Part shown: positions 24,101 through 34,876 of the stretch, piece after piece
Position numbering within the stretch: position 1 is the first letter of the stretch
Layout of the letters: the number at the start of each line of letters is the position of its first letter
From: Orbilia blumenaviensis
Taxonomy: Eukaryota; Ascomycota; Orbiliomycetes; Orbiliales; Orbiliaceae
DNA length: 64,000 bases
Direction of reading: 5' to 3'
Assembly (NCBI GenBank): GCA_036872755.1
Contig: JAVHNS010000002.1
Coordinates: forward strand, 3,596,001-3,660,000
Notes under the pieces: model-generated
Databases searched by the model: none
What the model saw: the letters and a program-made list of their open reading frames with translations, nothing else
What the model was told of the DNA's origin: nothing
Program-made: the position numbers and the translations under genes

Positions 24101-25868
24101 TGCAAACTGTATAACATGGGTTGTCCCGTCCGTTGTCGGCTCGTGCTCAATAGGATCATTGTATCTAATATCAACCTCCTCTTCACAGAGCTGGCTTACC
24201 ACCCTTCGATAGCACCCTGGCTCATCGATATAAAACCTAGCTGGTACGAATTTTCCTGTTATAATTTGCCCTCGTTTACCCTCAACGGTCAAGGGAAACT
24301 GTGGTGCGATGGGAGGTGGTTGTGCTAATTCCTAAGTCAATATAATTCCTGTATATGAGAATTCAGCAAGGGAGGTTACCTATCCATGTAGACCGCGCGC
24401 TCTTCCGCTGGGACACCATAAAGATAGCGCCATCATGCTCGGAGGTTTTCAAACCATACCTCTCGACAGCAGTCTTGACATCTTGTTCTGAGGGAGCATC
24501 CACAAGCGGTTTTAGCAGAGATAAGCGACTAGCTTTTTTCTGGGGTGGAAACCCCTTTTCAAATGTTTTGATAGCCCCCTTTTTAACATTCGTGAATTCG
24601 AGGGCGGCTAGACAAGCGAGAAGGTATGGTGTCGACGGATCGTATACCAGGTCGAAGAAGTGAGAAGACCAGTTGAGAGTTATCCCCGACTTTGAGGTGT
24701 TCCCAAATAAATTCCTGTCATCGTGATTCGCTCTTTGGGCATACTTGAAGAGTAGGAGGGCGATTCTGAAGATTGGTGTCTCGAGTAATCTGGGTGGCAG
24801 TTGAAGCGCCCGAGCAATTTGCAAGGGATTGTAGAGATTTGACACGAGAGTGTATGCTCGGAATTCAGATTCGAAATCGGTTTCCGGGTTGTACTGCCGT
24901 TTACCCTGCTTGATCAAGCGTCTCCGGTCGTCGTATAACTCGTTCAATGAAATCAACGTTTTCGACAGTTGCTCCAATTCCTGCCCTCTTTGAAAATTCT
25001 CGTCATGTGAAAGCTGCTGTAACGAAAAGATATGAAAGCGCGCTATCCTCTCATAACATCCAATTACAGCGTCAGAGTTCAAGCCCTGGATCGAACAATC
25101 CTGGCGAATTGATCTTGTTCTGTCCCAAACAAAGTTCTGACAATTCGGGAACGACCACTCATCGATAATGTCGTGTACGAGGTAGTTCATCGTATTCATC
25201 AAAGTTTCTTCGGTTCGGAGATCCTCGGGGAGATCCTCTGCATCCCCGGCGGCAGGGCGATGCCAGGACTTGACAGCTCGGGTTTCACCAAAGTATCCAT
25301 TCTCGTCAACCTCGTAGGTGCTTATAGCTGACTTGTTATTAGCACGACGCAAGCGGTCCCAGCGAGGGCACATCTGGACACATATTCCGACTAGCTCCTT
25401 GTGGTCCTCAAGGATTCGCTTGGCAGCAGTAAGTCGCTTTCGCTCCCGTTCCTTGTCGTACTCTTCGACTCGTCGTTTTCGCACTTGTACAGCCTTTTAT
25501 AATCCATTGTAAGGAAGGAAGCAAGCATGGTCGCGTTAATAATCCATAATATCAAAGTAGCGGGTTGCGGCTTGGGAGAGTAGTCGCAATTGGCGGCGAC
25601 GATGTAAGAGATCTTGGTGAGAGTTATTTTATCTTACATCCTTAAACATATCCTCCTCCGAGATGCTCGAGTGCTTTAGCTCATGTTGTAGTGTGGAAAG
25701 GTTTACAGGCGGCTTGGCAGGGCGGCTGGCTTCAATATCGCGGAGCTGTTGAAGTGGGATCGATTGCGCCGTCCGAGTCGGTACAAGGGCTGTAAAATCA
25801 GGGTTGCGCATCCCATGCACCTCCAGCCGATGGATAGCCGTCGGCCAATCTTCTTCGGTATCCTTCAT
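21155..25868 (-). CDS. SAC3: SAC3/GANP nuclear mRNA-export scaffold
   Basis: Scaffold of the TREX-2 complex at the nuclear pore, linking transcription to mRNA export. Exons 25868-25638, 25493-24380, 24324-23908 and 23847-21155 join in frame to 1484 aa. The SAC3/GANP domain starts near residue 110 with GICVQMCPRWDRLRR and continues through YLVHDIIDEW, FVWDRTRSIRQD and RARLQLPP-type helical repeats. After a Lys-rich linker, a Pro-rich segment (about residues 500-800) carries seven AFG and about ten SIFG/SIFD-type motifs, like nucleoporin FG repeats. A GANP-type C-terminal domain follows (WRDVVRPI, WHKLQLSE, GGIIFGCTA). The third intron (60 nt) is a multiple of three without an in-frame stop. 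The junction 24380/24324 is the least certain; that acceptor was chosen because it alone keeps frame. A leader intron ahead of the ATG is likely. N-terminal extension cannot be excluded. Confidence 0.9.
23848..23907 (-). other. 60-nt frame-neutral intron in SAC3
   Basis: Donor GTACAA, perfect branch TGCTAAC and acceptor CCCAG mark an intron of exactly 60 nt. It has no in-frame stop, so both spliced and unspliced forms would encode full-length protein differing by 20 residues. Confidence 0.6.
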
Positions 25869-26551
25869 TGTCGTTACCTACATATCTCGTAGTTATGGTT
25901 AGTAGGTACTGAGGGTTATGGCGAGAATTAGTAGGGCTTCAGCTCACAGTAATCGCGGGAAGGAATGTGGTGGTATGATAATAGCGGCGAACTCACCGAG
26001 GCGGTCCTCAGTGATGTTGCCTTGGCTATAAGATCGGGCGCATCCAGCTCTACCCAGGCCGGGAGATAGAATGCAAGAAAGGAGGGGAGATCGGGAATGA
26101 TAGTTGACCGGGTTCGAAGTTGAGCTTGATGGTCGGTGTAGAGATGATGTCAGGATGTGAGGGAAGGCGAGGTTGATGGTGGTGGTGGACGTGGTTTGGA
26201 AATGCTTAGCGAAAGTTTGAAGTCGCGTCGGGTCACCATCCCATCCCAACCGAGCTCTAAGCTTCTGCGACAAACAATTTCGTGGGCCGAATTACCCTAA
26301 CACGTTACAAAATTAACTTATTGAGCTATCATAAAACCAATGTCCATTTGCTATCGAATACTATTATGAGCGGCGAGAAGAAACCAAAAAGAAACCCAAG
26401 AACATCGCTTCGCTGCCAAGAATCCAAACTACCGTCCAATATAATACATCCAGCCCCCACTGTGATAAGGCCGGTTCCCAAAACGCCATGTCATTGCATC
26501 ATCCAATAAGTCTCGGCCCCGGATAGAGGTAAGGTATGCAACCCATTAAAA
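25869..26551. other. SAC3 upstream region with probable leader intron; FYV10 3' flank
   Basis: On the minus strand a donor (GTGAGT, starting 25996), a branch TACTAAC (near 25900) and an acceptor TGTAG (ending 25878) suggest a 119-nt intron just upstream of the SAC3 ATG. The frame that would join to SAC3 has no ATG within the preceding exon, so I treat it as a 5' UTR intron. The remainder to 26551 is the 3' flank of FYV10. No separate gene is supported. Confidence 0.5.
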
Positions 26552-27868
26552 TTACGAAATGAACACCTTCCGGACCTCAGTATAATCATATTCTTCACCC
26601 GATATTGGGTCTCGAATCTTTCCGGAGTCCAGGCCTAGCTTCCCTGCCAAGTCTGAAAGCCGTTTGGTCCCGTATACCCTACCATTTGGTAACAGCACAA
26701 GGTCATGGTCTACCCAACTAGTAGTGTGATGCCCATATGGCACTGGCTTGGCCAGTTCGTTGAGCTCCGTGGAGCAAATCGGACACAGACTCGTGACGCT
26801 ACAGGCAGTATTATGCCGGGTCGATAGAGTGGAATGGCAACTCGGTGTCTTCAACGATGACAAGCCGGCAGCAAGCGCAACATGGAGCAAAGGTTCCTGA
26901 GGCAAGTTATAAAGGTTATGATGGGTTGAAACGAATGTTTTCACAAGGTGGTCCCAGCGACTCTCAGCGTATAGTGCCTACCGCCGAACAACATATTAGC
27001 GAAATTACCCCACCGATGGCGCAATGGAGCGACTTACTCTGTAAGGACCCGGGCGCTCGGGAGGAAAGGCCAGCATACAGGATGCACGGAGAAACTCGGT
27101 TGTATGCGTGTCGAAGCTGCCAGAAAGATGCTTTCGTGTATATGAAGCCGCCTCCTTTAGCTTCCGTTCCCTCACCAGTTCGATATAGACCTGCAACCGC
27201 AACTCGAATTCGAGTGTACTTTTGATCTTCTTCAATGCAGTCTTATGTTCTGCACACCAAGCCAGACATTCAGTCGTTTTCTTGTTCCTCAAGCTTTCCT
27301 CAATGTTCCAGCATTGGACGAACACGTCCACGTCCACTAAATCGTCAATATTTTGTTCGTGTGCCAGTTGACGTGCACTGTCGCTATATCCATTCCGTAG
27401 CATATAATCTACCATAAATCTATCCAACCGGATTTTACTCCATGATTCGTAGCCATCCTCGAGTAACGATGTAAGGGAATGCAGGTCATTCAAATGTGAA
27501 ACGCGTTTCCGGGATTGCTTGTGAATGGCTTTTTCCTCGCCATGAAGAGTCTCCATCTTCCGTTTGAGGGTCTGCATCCTAGTAATCATGGCGTTAAGGC
27601 TCTCGAGGGATGTCTCCGGCGAAACCTGCGGGGCTTTGGCGGCGGCATCTCGAGCGAGCTCACAGAGCTTCTTGCCATCGTTTTCGATGTATCTCTGGGA
27701 CGACTTGAAAATCTTTCGGAGAACTTCGAGGGGTAGTCGAAGAAGAGGGCCTTCCTATATGTCATTAGGTATTAGCATACAGACCCACCCAGCCTGTTCG
27801 GGGTTGCCACTGACGAGTAGAAGGTTATTATCGGCGTTAAGCGTTGCAGCTGACTTTGTCGTCGTCAT
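26552..27868 (-). CDS. FYV10: GID/CTLH E3 ubiquitin ligase subunit FYV10/GID9 (MAEA homologue)
   Basis: RING-like subunit of the GID/CTLH ubiquitin ligase, which in yeast degrades gluconeogenic enzymes after glucose return. Exons 27868-27815, 27754-27038 and 26977-26552 give 398 aa, the usual family length. The start MTTTKSAATLNADN leads across intron 1 (donor GTCAGT, 60 nt) into LLLEGPLLRLPLEVLRK, the conserved N-terminal block; using a donor closer to the acceptor would leave only 30 nt. LisH is at about residues 126-158 (KIRLDRFMVDYMLRNGY), CTLH at about 167-225 (VQCWNIEESLRNKKT) and CRA follows. The C-terminal degenerate RING starts at CPIC (322) and ends YDYTEVRKVFIS. It is in tandem with SAC3 on the same strand, 683 bp apart. 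The partner RMD5 is not in the window. Confidence 0.94.
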
Positions 27869-28525
27869 GTTGAGCTAGTGAGCACTAAAGAAAAAGATGA
27901 TGAGGGATGTTGGCAGGCCGGTCAGTGAGATATCATCATCGCACGGGATGGCAGCTTGGGATGGTGTCGGGTGATAGTGGAACGGGTAATGGCGACTGCC
28001 AAGCTTGGGTCTGGGGTAGCCCGCTTTGGGCGGCAGGTCGTATGCCGACAACACACTTTTCCCCTGTTGCATTTTATGACGATTGTAATTTGTCCAAAAT
28101 TTATATAAATTGCTTAAATATAAGTTAAATTCTGTTTCTATTTACCTACTATAATACCTATTTACTTGAGTAAATATAACTTCGAGGTGGCTAATAAAAA
28201 TTGTCGATCGGGCTTCAACGGCAAAGCGATAGACAATCGAAATGCTCTTAAATGTTTTAGTTTATAGCCTGTCTGTTTAGGTACTTACCTACGTACTTAG
28301 TTATGTATAGCTTCTCTCAGGTTAGTCTCGTATGGGGGACCCTGCTACTGCAGATGTCCCACATATGGTCTCGGTCCTGGGATCTCACAGTCAAGTAAAC
28401 CAAGAACTCTTTGACAGTATATTTTGCTATGCATATATATATGTCACAAATTATATACTTAACTACTAAGACCGCTAACTTAGCAGGATGGCGCGTCCAT
28501 AGGGTGCAGTTAATGCAGAGCTAGA
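27869..28525. other. Intergenic: FYV10 promoter and 3' flank of secreted RG protein
   Basis: AT-rich sequence, including an ATATATAT stretch near 28433. Nothing coding is supported. Confidence 0.55.
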
Positions 28526-30118
28526 TCAGGGGCCGCGTTTATTGCGCTTCCCGACAGCGGGCTCGTAGCTATCAGCATCGGGGTCATTATCATTCTCTCT
28601 GGTGTTTGATATAACCCCTAGTCGGCGACCTCGACCTCGACCTCGATTTCGACCTTGGCCTCTGCCTCGACCCCTGCCTCGACCCCTAGGCCTCGGGGCT
28701 ACACTGGCTCGAGTGCTTCCAACCTTTCTCTGGCCTTGGTTGTGCGCGCCTCTGTAGCTTTGCACCCCCCTAGGCCGGCCGCTTGGTTTGACTTTGGTTT
28801 CCAACTCATCTGCAACATCAACTGCATTAAATCCTGCGGAAGCTCTCCAATCTCGCAAGCTTACGCGTTCGTGTAAAACAATCTCGTCTAGGAAACCCAG
28901 AACCGCCACAGGAGCCAAATCAGTGATGTTGTGGTTTGATTCATTTGCGTCAAGTGTATCGTAGGGATCTTCCATATCGCTTTCGTGCGGTCCCTCTTCT
29001 ACCTCTTCCTCCATCCCTTCATCTACCACCTCTATCACATCCTCCACCCCCCTTTCTCCTCCCGCCTCTCCTTCTCCTTCTTCTTTGACGACAAAGGTTT
29101 CCCCTTCGTCCCCTGCTTCTCCCTTCACGCTGAAAGCGTCTATGTCTTCAAATTGATTCTGAGACATAGAGTCCCCTATCGCTTGTGCATCCTTTGGCGC
29201 TTCGAGAAAGGCCTTATATCCTTCAACAGGATTACTACCCATTGATGTCGCGATATTCTGAGAAATAAAATTGGCCATGTTGTAGAGTTTGCGATAATGC
29301 TCTATCCACGAATCCTGTCGGCCTGCGCTTGCGGCATCTTTAAATCCCTCAACCATATCCTCAAATCGATGCGGCAACCGTTTATCTCCAGACAGCGGAT
29401 CGATCACTGGGTCTATCCTTGGAGGATTTGGGTTATTACGCCTGTATTCTTCGTAATCCATCTGCATGGCTTCTGTCATAGGACCCCACTCAGATGAGTA
29501 CCCTTCATCCATGACGGCCTTAGTAAAGGGGTCTTTTATAAGATTGACATGAGCGTCGACCCAGAAAAATTTTCCTATGGGGTTGTCGAAGTACCAAACG
29601 CCTGTGCGGGCGTCTGGAGCATCCCTCAGGTACGGCTTAACTTCTGGGTCCCAGATCCTATACCCTTTAATCACCATAGCACGGGTTTTTATCCCTAGGC
29701 CTTTGAAGTCAATAACTTGTAGACCCTGCATACTATTAAGCTTAACAACAATGAAGGGATCAACTCCAGTTCCACAGTGCCTGTATCTGTAAAACAATAG
29801 CACATCGGCTCGTGGTAGAGTGCGAGGGTCATTGAGGACGAGCAAAGCTTCAACATTCCCTTTTTGTCCAACCCTGGACAATTCAGTATACGGCACCAGA
29901 GAGCATCGGTGAGTTGATAGCTCCTCAGAAATCCTGATTCGGGGGAACAAATCCACGTTTGCGGCTGGCTGACTACCATTAATGTTGTTTAAATTTTTCA
30001 ATACCGATGCCGAAGTCGACACTCGATACTCTAAAATTGGGATTTGCCACCAAGAATACACGCCTTGTATCAGTGTATTGGCGTTAAGCACTGCTAAAAT
30101 CAAAATATGCCGATGCAT
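28526..30118 (-). CDS. Predicted secreted protein with acidic centre and Arg-Gly-rich tail, orphan
   Basis: Single-exon 530-aa frame with a true ATG at 30118. A hydrophobic N terminus (MHRHILILAVLNANTLIQG, about 19-22 residues) looks like a signal peptide. The next ~230 residues look globular, contain the only two cysteines I see (in THRCSLVP and YRHCGTG) and several motifs such as VIDFKGLGIKTR and GVWYFDNPIGKFFWVD. Residues ~332-387 are strongly acidic (runs such as EEEVEEG). Residues ~476-499 are almost entirely Arg and Gly (RGRGRGRGRGQGRNRGRG), and the end is KRNKRGP. I do not recognise a named domain; the N-terminal half recalls orphan secreted families of nematode-trapping fungi, which is a weak impression. 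RG tails usually bind RNA or enter nuclei, which is odd for a secreted protein. Alternatively the N terminus is a membrane anchor or not a signal at all. It is divergent from SEC61. Confidence 0.75.
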   Translation of the reverse strand: MHRHILILAVLNANTLIQGVYSWWQIPILEYRVSTSASVLKNLNNINGSQPAANVDLFPRIRISEELSTHRCSLVPYTELSRVGQKGNVEALLVLNDPRTLPRADVLLFYRYRHCGTGVDPFIVVKLNSMQGLQVIDFKGLGIKTRAMVIKGYRIWDPEVKPYLRDAPDARTGVWYFDNPIGKFFWVDAHVNLIKDPFTKAVMDEGYSSEWGPMTEAMQMDYEEYRRNNPNPPRIDPVIDPLSGDKRLPHRFEDMVEGFKDAASAGRQDSWIEHYRKLYNMANFISQNIATSMGSNPVEGYKAFLEAPKDAQAIGDSMSQNQFEDIDAFSVKGEAGDEGETFVVKEEGEGEAGGERGVEDVIEVVDEGMEEEVEEGPHESDMEDPYDTLDANESNHNITDLAPVAVLGFLDEIVLHERVSLRDWRASAGFNAVDVADELETKVKPSGRPRGVQSYRGAHNQGQRKVGSTRASVAPRPRGRGRGRGRGQGRNRGRGRGRRLGVISNTRENDNDPDADSYEPAVGKRNKRGP

Positions 30119-31084
30119 TCTGGTTTAGAAGGTAGTGACTGGAATTCAGCGGATTACACCTTAGTGATTTAACATCCCACATTTCCGGGTCGCGAGAGCA
30201 TCACGCATAATCCTGGCCTGCAAATGGATAATTGGCTCTCTTTTGTATTGTGAAGTATTGGAGCAAACCCGCGCATCCGTCTGGATCCACGCGAGAATTC
30301 GAATCTTTAGATGCATGTGAGGTAAGCAGTAAAACTATCGCGTACACACGGCATTAGGGTCTCAATAGCAGAGCCGCAGGCACAAAAAGTTAATAATTAA
30401 TCCCGACACCGCGCGCCGGGACGGCATCGATACATTGCATTGATATCGATGCGTGTGTATGTGCGTGTGTGTGTTGTGTGTGGTATTGCATGGCTGAGAT
30501 GAATTCTGCCACGGTATCATGATACACCATGATATCATGCTGGAGACTGACCAGAAGCGGCAGCAAAAAGAATGAGCCCTCCCCTATTGAAGGCAAGAAC
30601 CGTTCAGACGTATTCCGCGCGATGCTACTGGACACAGATTAGATAGTGGGCAAGATTTCTAGAAGCTGCGGACGCAATGGACTGCAATATAATATCTGGC
30701 GTTCGTTTCGAGGGCCCAGAACAGCAAGAGGCCGGCCAGGGTATTGTTTAGGGCGCCCAAGCACACAAAACGAGTAAAACGAGTTACCGTGTACTCAACT
30801 GCAACACCAACCCCATTAAGAGGCTCGTTCATGACAACATTACCTCGTCCGACACCCGCTCCTATCATCCATCTTTTCCTTCTTCTTCTCCCCCTTCTTA
30901 TTATTCCTCTCACGACCATTCTTGTTATTCCTTACGACTGAGTGAGCGAGCCATTGTCGATAGCCAGGCCGACGATACTCATCTTCTCGGGGCTTCACTG
31001 CAATTGAGGTGCAGGAGCCGAATTCTTTCTTCCTCTTCATCCTCATCCCGCCACCACCACCACACTGTCTCCTATATCGCCACG
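30119..31084. promoter_or_regulatory. Divergent promoter region between the RG protein and SEC61
   Basis: 966 bp between two start codons on opposite strands. It contains a GT-rich microsatellite (30451-30483) and a CT-rich tract (about 30870-30915 and 31025-31060) before the SEC61 ATG that looks like a leader or core promoter. No gene is supported. Confidence 0.55.
30451..30483. repeat. GT-rich microsatellite
   Basis: Imperfect GT/GTGT repeats in the promoter interval upstream of SEC61; potential for Z-DNA, otherwise unremarkable. Confidence 0.7.
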
Positions 31085-33017
31085 ATGAGTAGTTGTACGT
31101 CTCAGGCGACCATCTAGTTTCTCTCTCTCAGTGACTGTTAACAGTAGCTGACCATGCGACTGGCTTCTTATAGTACGATTTCTCGATTTAATCAAACCCT
31201 TTTTGCCCCTCCTTCCGGAGGTGGCTGCGCCAGAGCGAAAGGTCAAGTTTGAGCAGCGCCTGATGTGGACAGGTGTAAGTACACGCTGGATCTCGTATAC
31301 AACGGGGGAGAAATCTATGGGACTAACCGTATTGCTGGGAATAGTTAACACTGCTCATCTTCTTGGTCATGAGCCAGATGCCGTATGTCGCCAGTTTCCC
31401 CACAAAATAATATCTACCTATTGACTATAGGGAGAGAAGAAAAAAAGACAATTGACTAACTGGTTTGAAATATCTAGTTTATACGGTATCGTCTCATCAG
31501 ATGTTAGTACAATTGGCCCGGAGCCTTCGCAAACTTGGGAATGACACGTTCTAACCGCGCTGTAGACATCGGATCCCTTATACTGGCTTCGTATGATGTT
31601 GGCTAGTAATAGAGGTACCTTGATGGAACTTGGAATCACACCCATTATCTCGTCCGGCATGATCTTCCAGGTGCGATATGAGAATCTCGAAACTTTGCAA
31701 GATACTCGAGAACATTCACTAATACCATTGATAGCTCTTGGCTGGTACCCACATGATTGATGTTAACCTCGACCTGAAGTCTGACCGTGAATTGTACCAA
31801 ACTGCCCAGAAACGTTAGTCGAAACATGACTCCCTCGGGCGTTTGGCCTCAATCCTGTATAGCATCTTACTAATTGCGAATTATAGTCTTCGCCATCATC
31901 CTGTCTCTCGGACAAGCCACCGTCTACGTCTTGACTGGTCTTTATGGTCAACCAAGCGATCTTGGTGCTGGTATCTGTATCCTCTTGGTCTTCCAGCTTG
32001 TTGTCGCCGGCCTCATTGTTATCCTCCTCGATGAACTTCTCCAGAAGGGATATGGATTGGGATCTGGTATCTCTCTCTTCATTGCCACCAACATTTGCGA
32101 GAGCATCATCTGGAAGGCTTTCAGCCCTACCACCATCAACACCGGCCGTGGTCCTGAGTTCGAAGGTGCCATCATCGCTCTCTTCCATCTCCTCCTTACC
32201 TGGCCAAACAAGCAGCGTGCTCTTCAGGAGGCTTTCTACCGCCAGAATCTCCCCAACATCATGAACCTCCTCGCCACCCTCGTCGTCTTCGCCTCCGTTA
32301 TCTACCTCCAGGGATTCCGTGTCGAGATTCCAGTCAAGTCCTCCCGCAACCGTGGTGCCCGTGGAACTTACCCAGTCCGTCTCTTCTACACTAGCAACAT
32401 GCCAATCATGCTGCAATCCGCTCTCTGCTCCAACGTTTTCCTCCTCTCCCAGGTCCTCTACTCCCGTTTCTCGGATAACCTCCTTGTCCGTCTTCTCGGT
32501 GTCTGGGAACCAAAGGAAGGCTCCGCTCAGCTCTTTGCTACCTCCGGAATTACTTACTATATGTCCCCACCCCTTAACATTACCGAGGCTCTCTTGGATC
32601 CCATCCACACTCTCATCTACGTCATCTTCATGCTCACCGCCTGCGCTGTCTTCTCGAAGACATGGATCGAGGTCAGCGGCTCCAGCCCACGTGATGTTGC
32701 CAAGCAGCTCAAGGAGCAGGGTCTTGTTATGTCCGGACATCGTGAGCAGAGCATGTACAAGGAGTTGAAGAGGGTTATTCCAACTGCTGCCGCTTTCGGT
32801 GGTGCTTGCATTGGTGCTTTGTCTGTTGCTTCTGATCTTTTGGGCGCTCTTGGAAGCGGTACTGGTATTTTGTTGGCTGTTACGTAAGTGATGTGTTCCC
32901 GATCTCGAATAGGTCGAACCCAGCTAACATATGCGTTATAGCATCATCTACGGCTACTTCGAAATCGCCGCCAAGGAGGGTGAAATGGGCGGTCAGCTCG
33001 GCCAGATGATCGGTTAA
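31085..33017 (+). CDS. SEC61: Protein translocation channel subunit Sec61 alpha
   Basis: Ten-helix pore subunit of the ER translocon. Eight exons (31085-31094, 31174-31274, 31345-31382, 31478-31502, 31566-31670, 31735-31813, 31887-32883, 32942-33017) give 476 aa, the normal length. The first exon holds only MSS plus one base and joins to [17 protein letters not shown]. Conserved landmarks follow in order: [43 protein letters not shown] (plug/TM2 region), [32 protein letters not shown] (cytosolic loop), [12 protein letters not shown] and [16 protein letters not shown]. The last exon encodes the C terminus ending GGQLGQMIG. Every splice site fits GT..AG and conserves the protein. Codon use is strongly biased toward C-ending codons in the long exon, as expected for high expression. 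Identification is certain. Confidence 0.98.
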
Positions 33018-33704
33018 ATATAAATATTTTACATTAGGGGAGAATGAAGGGGTTGATTCGTTTACCTGGAAGTTTACCAGTCTCAAAATAGCAGCGGAGG
33101 ATAATAGTATCTAGGCATTATATCCGGATAGCAACAGATTAGATACGATTTCTCCAGTTTATGGATAAGTGGGGAACGAGGGGCGGTACAAAGGGTGCCC
33201 TACCTCTCATAAAATTTCATTACTTGGTTTGTAAATTAAATTAAAAATTATCTTCTCTTCTTTTTTTTTTTATATTATTTCCTTACTAACCTTCCCCTTT
33301 ACATGTTCTCTTTTTTCCCCTTTCCTATTATTCTCGTGCACATAATTTGTTACGGTTTCCACACTTGTCTCTATGTATGGCTGCTCTGGTTTAACGTTTT
33401 TTTTTATTTTTCGGAATTGTTTTTCTTTGAAGCCTTTTTGAACTAAAAGAAATGCAATAATATCATGGTAATGTTCGTATATTTCGACCTACGCGCGAGT
33501 ATGCACATGGGGGCTTGTGATGGTGGGAAGACTAGGGGAGCCCCGCATGAGCAGGTTAAACTCCCTTGAGTCTGTTTATAAGGATGCAAACGGCGCACAC
33601 CACGATATGACCGGAAGACGGCTACCAATGTATACGTGCGATTAGATATTCGATAGCATTAGGATTATGGGACCTACGTCTTGATTTTCATCGAGAAGGA
33701 GAGG
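33018..33704. other. Intergenic: SEC61 3' flank
   Basis: T-rich tracts (for example 33260-33273) and AT-rich sequence typical of a 3' UTR and terminator region, then about 200 bp ahead of the next start codon. No gene is seen. Confidence 0.55.
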
Positions 33705-34876
33705 ATGAAGTCACTGCAATGGTTTACCTTCATTGGCTTATCGCCCATTTTCGTCTCCCAGGTATCAGGTCGGTTCATCAGATTCATATGGGGAAAGGAC
33801 GAGAAACCGACATTCTCTCACCAAGTATTAAAGAAATCACACAAAGACATATATGACGTCAACCCGGCATGGATGAATACGCAGTGTCTAAACCTTCCGA
33901 CCCGGGATCCTGGAAGAGGGTTGGTAACAGTGGGGTATTACTTTGGTCCGCCCATAAATCGTAAGACCTCATATCTTTATACGCGTGTCGTTGTTGTCAC
34001 CATGCATGCATTTAGTTCTATATTGACTCTAAAAGCATAGCATACCATCCATACTTCCTCAGCGCCGTCATAATCTTTAACAACCTTGATTGCCCTCCCC
34101 CAGATACACCAGGGCTTCGCTGGCACTACCTACCTCTCGAAAACCTCGACGAATCTGAGCTCCCGGCTCATCGTCGTCCAAAATGGCTACAAAATCCAAA
34201 TGCCAAATATAATTTCGAGACCAACTTGGGGAACGACGAGGCTAGCGTAGACTTCCCAGAACATTGGGAAGATATGCCAAAGATTACCGTGCCAAATGAG
34301 TTTGAGAAAGAGCCGTATTGGATTGACTACAGTGATTCAGAAGCTTATTCTATTGATTCTGAGAAACGTAGAGTTGGGGTTTCGAAGTTTAAGGGCGATG
34401 AGTATCTTAATCAACTTGCGAAATCGATGGAGAATGGCCAGAAAGGTGACATGACGGAGGGGCCCCAGTCTAACCTACAAGATTATTGGTATCGGGATGA
34501 TATGGACCCAGTAGATCTAGAGAGTGACGATGGAGTTGCAAATAACATTTATATTAATGGCCCAGACAACTTAATCAGTGGCACAGGAGACCAGAGAGAA
34601 CGTTCAAAGAGTCCGCTGTGGAACGTTTACGATGTTTCAAAAGATGAGCCGCCGTTCCTGGGGAATATTAGTGTGATTTTTGTGCCAGATTATAAGTATA
34701 CACATGTTCTTGGGTTAGCAAGAGAGTTTGATGAGTATGCGAGGATTGGGGAACGGGTTGGGGGATGGGGAGTTCCGGATTTTGCAATAAGTGGAGCAGG
34801 GCCTGGGATAGAGATGGATGATGAAGGGTTGACGGAAATGGGGTCACCGGCGCGGGAGCTGGGGGCGCGAGACTAG
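33705..34876 (+). CDS. Predicted secreted orphan protein
   Basis: Two exons (33705-33960, 34104-34876) join to a 342-aa protein. The frame is open upstream but has no ATG; the first ATG gives MKSLQWFTFIGLSPIFVSQVSG, a convincing signal peptide. The mature part starts basic, has a single cysteine (NTQCLNLPTRD), then YYFGPPIN, and across the intron (donor GTAAGA, acceptor CCCCAG) TPGLRWHYLPLENLDE. The remainder is acidic and low in hydrophobic residues, with repeated Asp/Glu/Ser/Pro segments. I recognise no domain. It shares general architecture with the secreted RG protein on the other side of SEC61 (signal peptide, a Cys-x2-Leu/Val-Pro motif roughly 40-55 residues after it, an acidic second half). 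Detectable homology is weak and may be coincidental. The gene model rests on frame, splice sites and signal peptide only. Confidence 0.65.

Noticed and set aside
25941..26273. Extra N-terminal coding exon of SAC3
   Set aside because: The frame that joins to SAC3 across the 119-nt intron is closed by a stop without any ATG; the frame with an ATG does not join in phase.
31763..32740. 325-codon open frame antisense to SEC61
   Set aside because: Shadow of the C-ending codon bias of SEC61; its Gly/Glu/Asp-rich composition mirrors the sense codons and it has no start context or domain.
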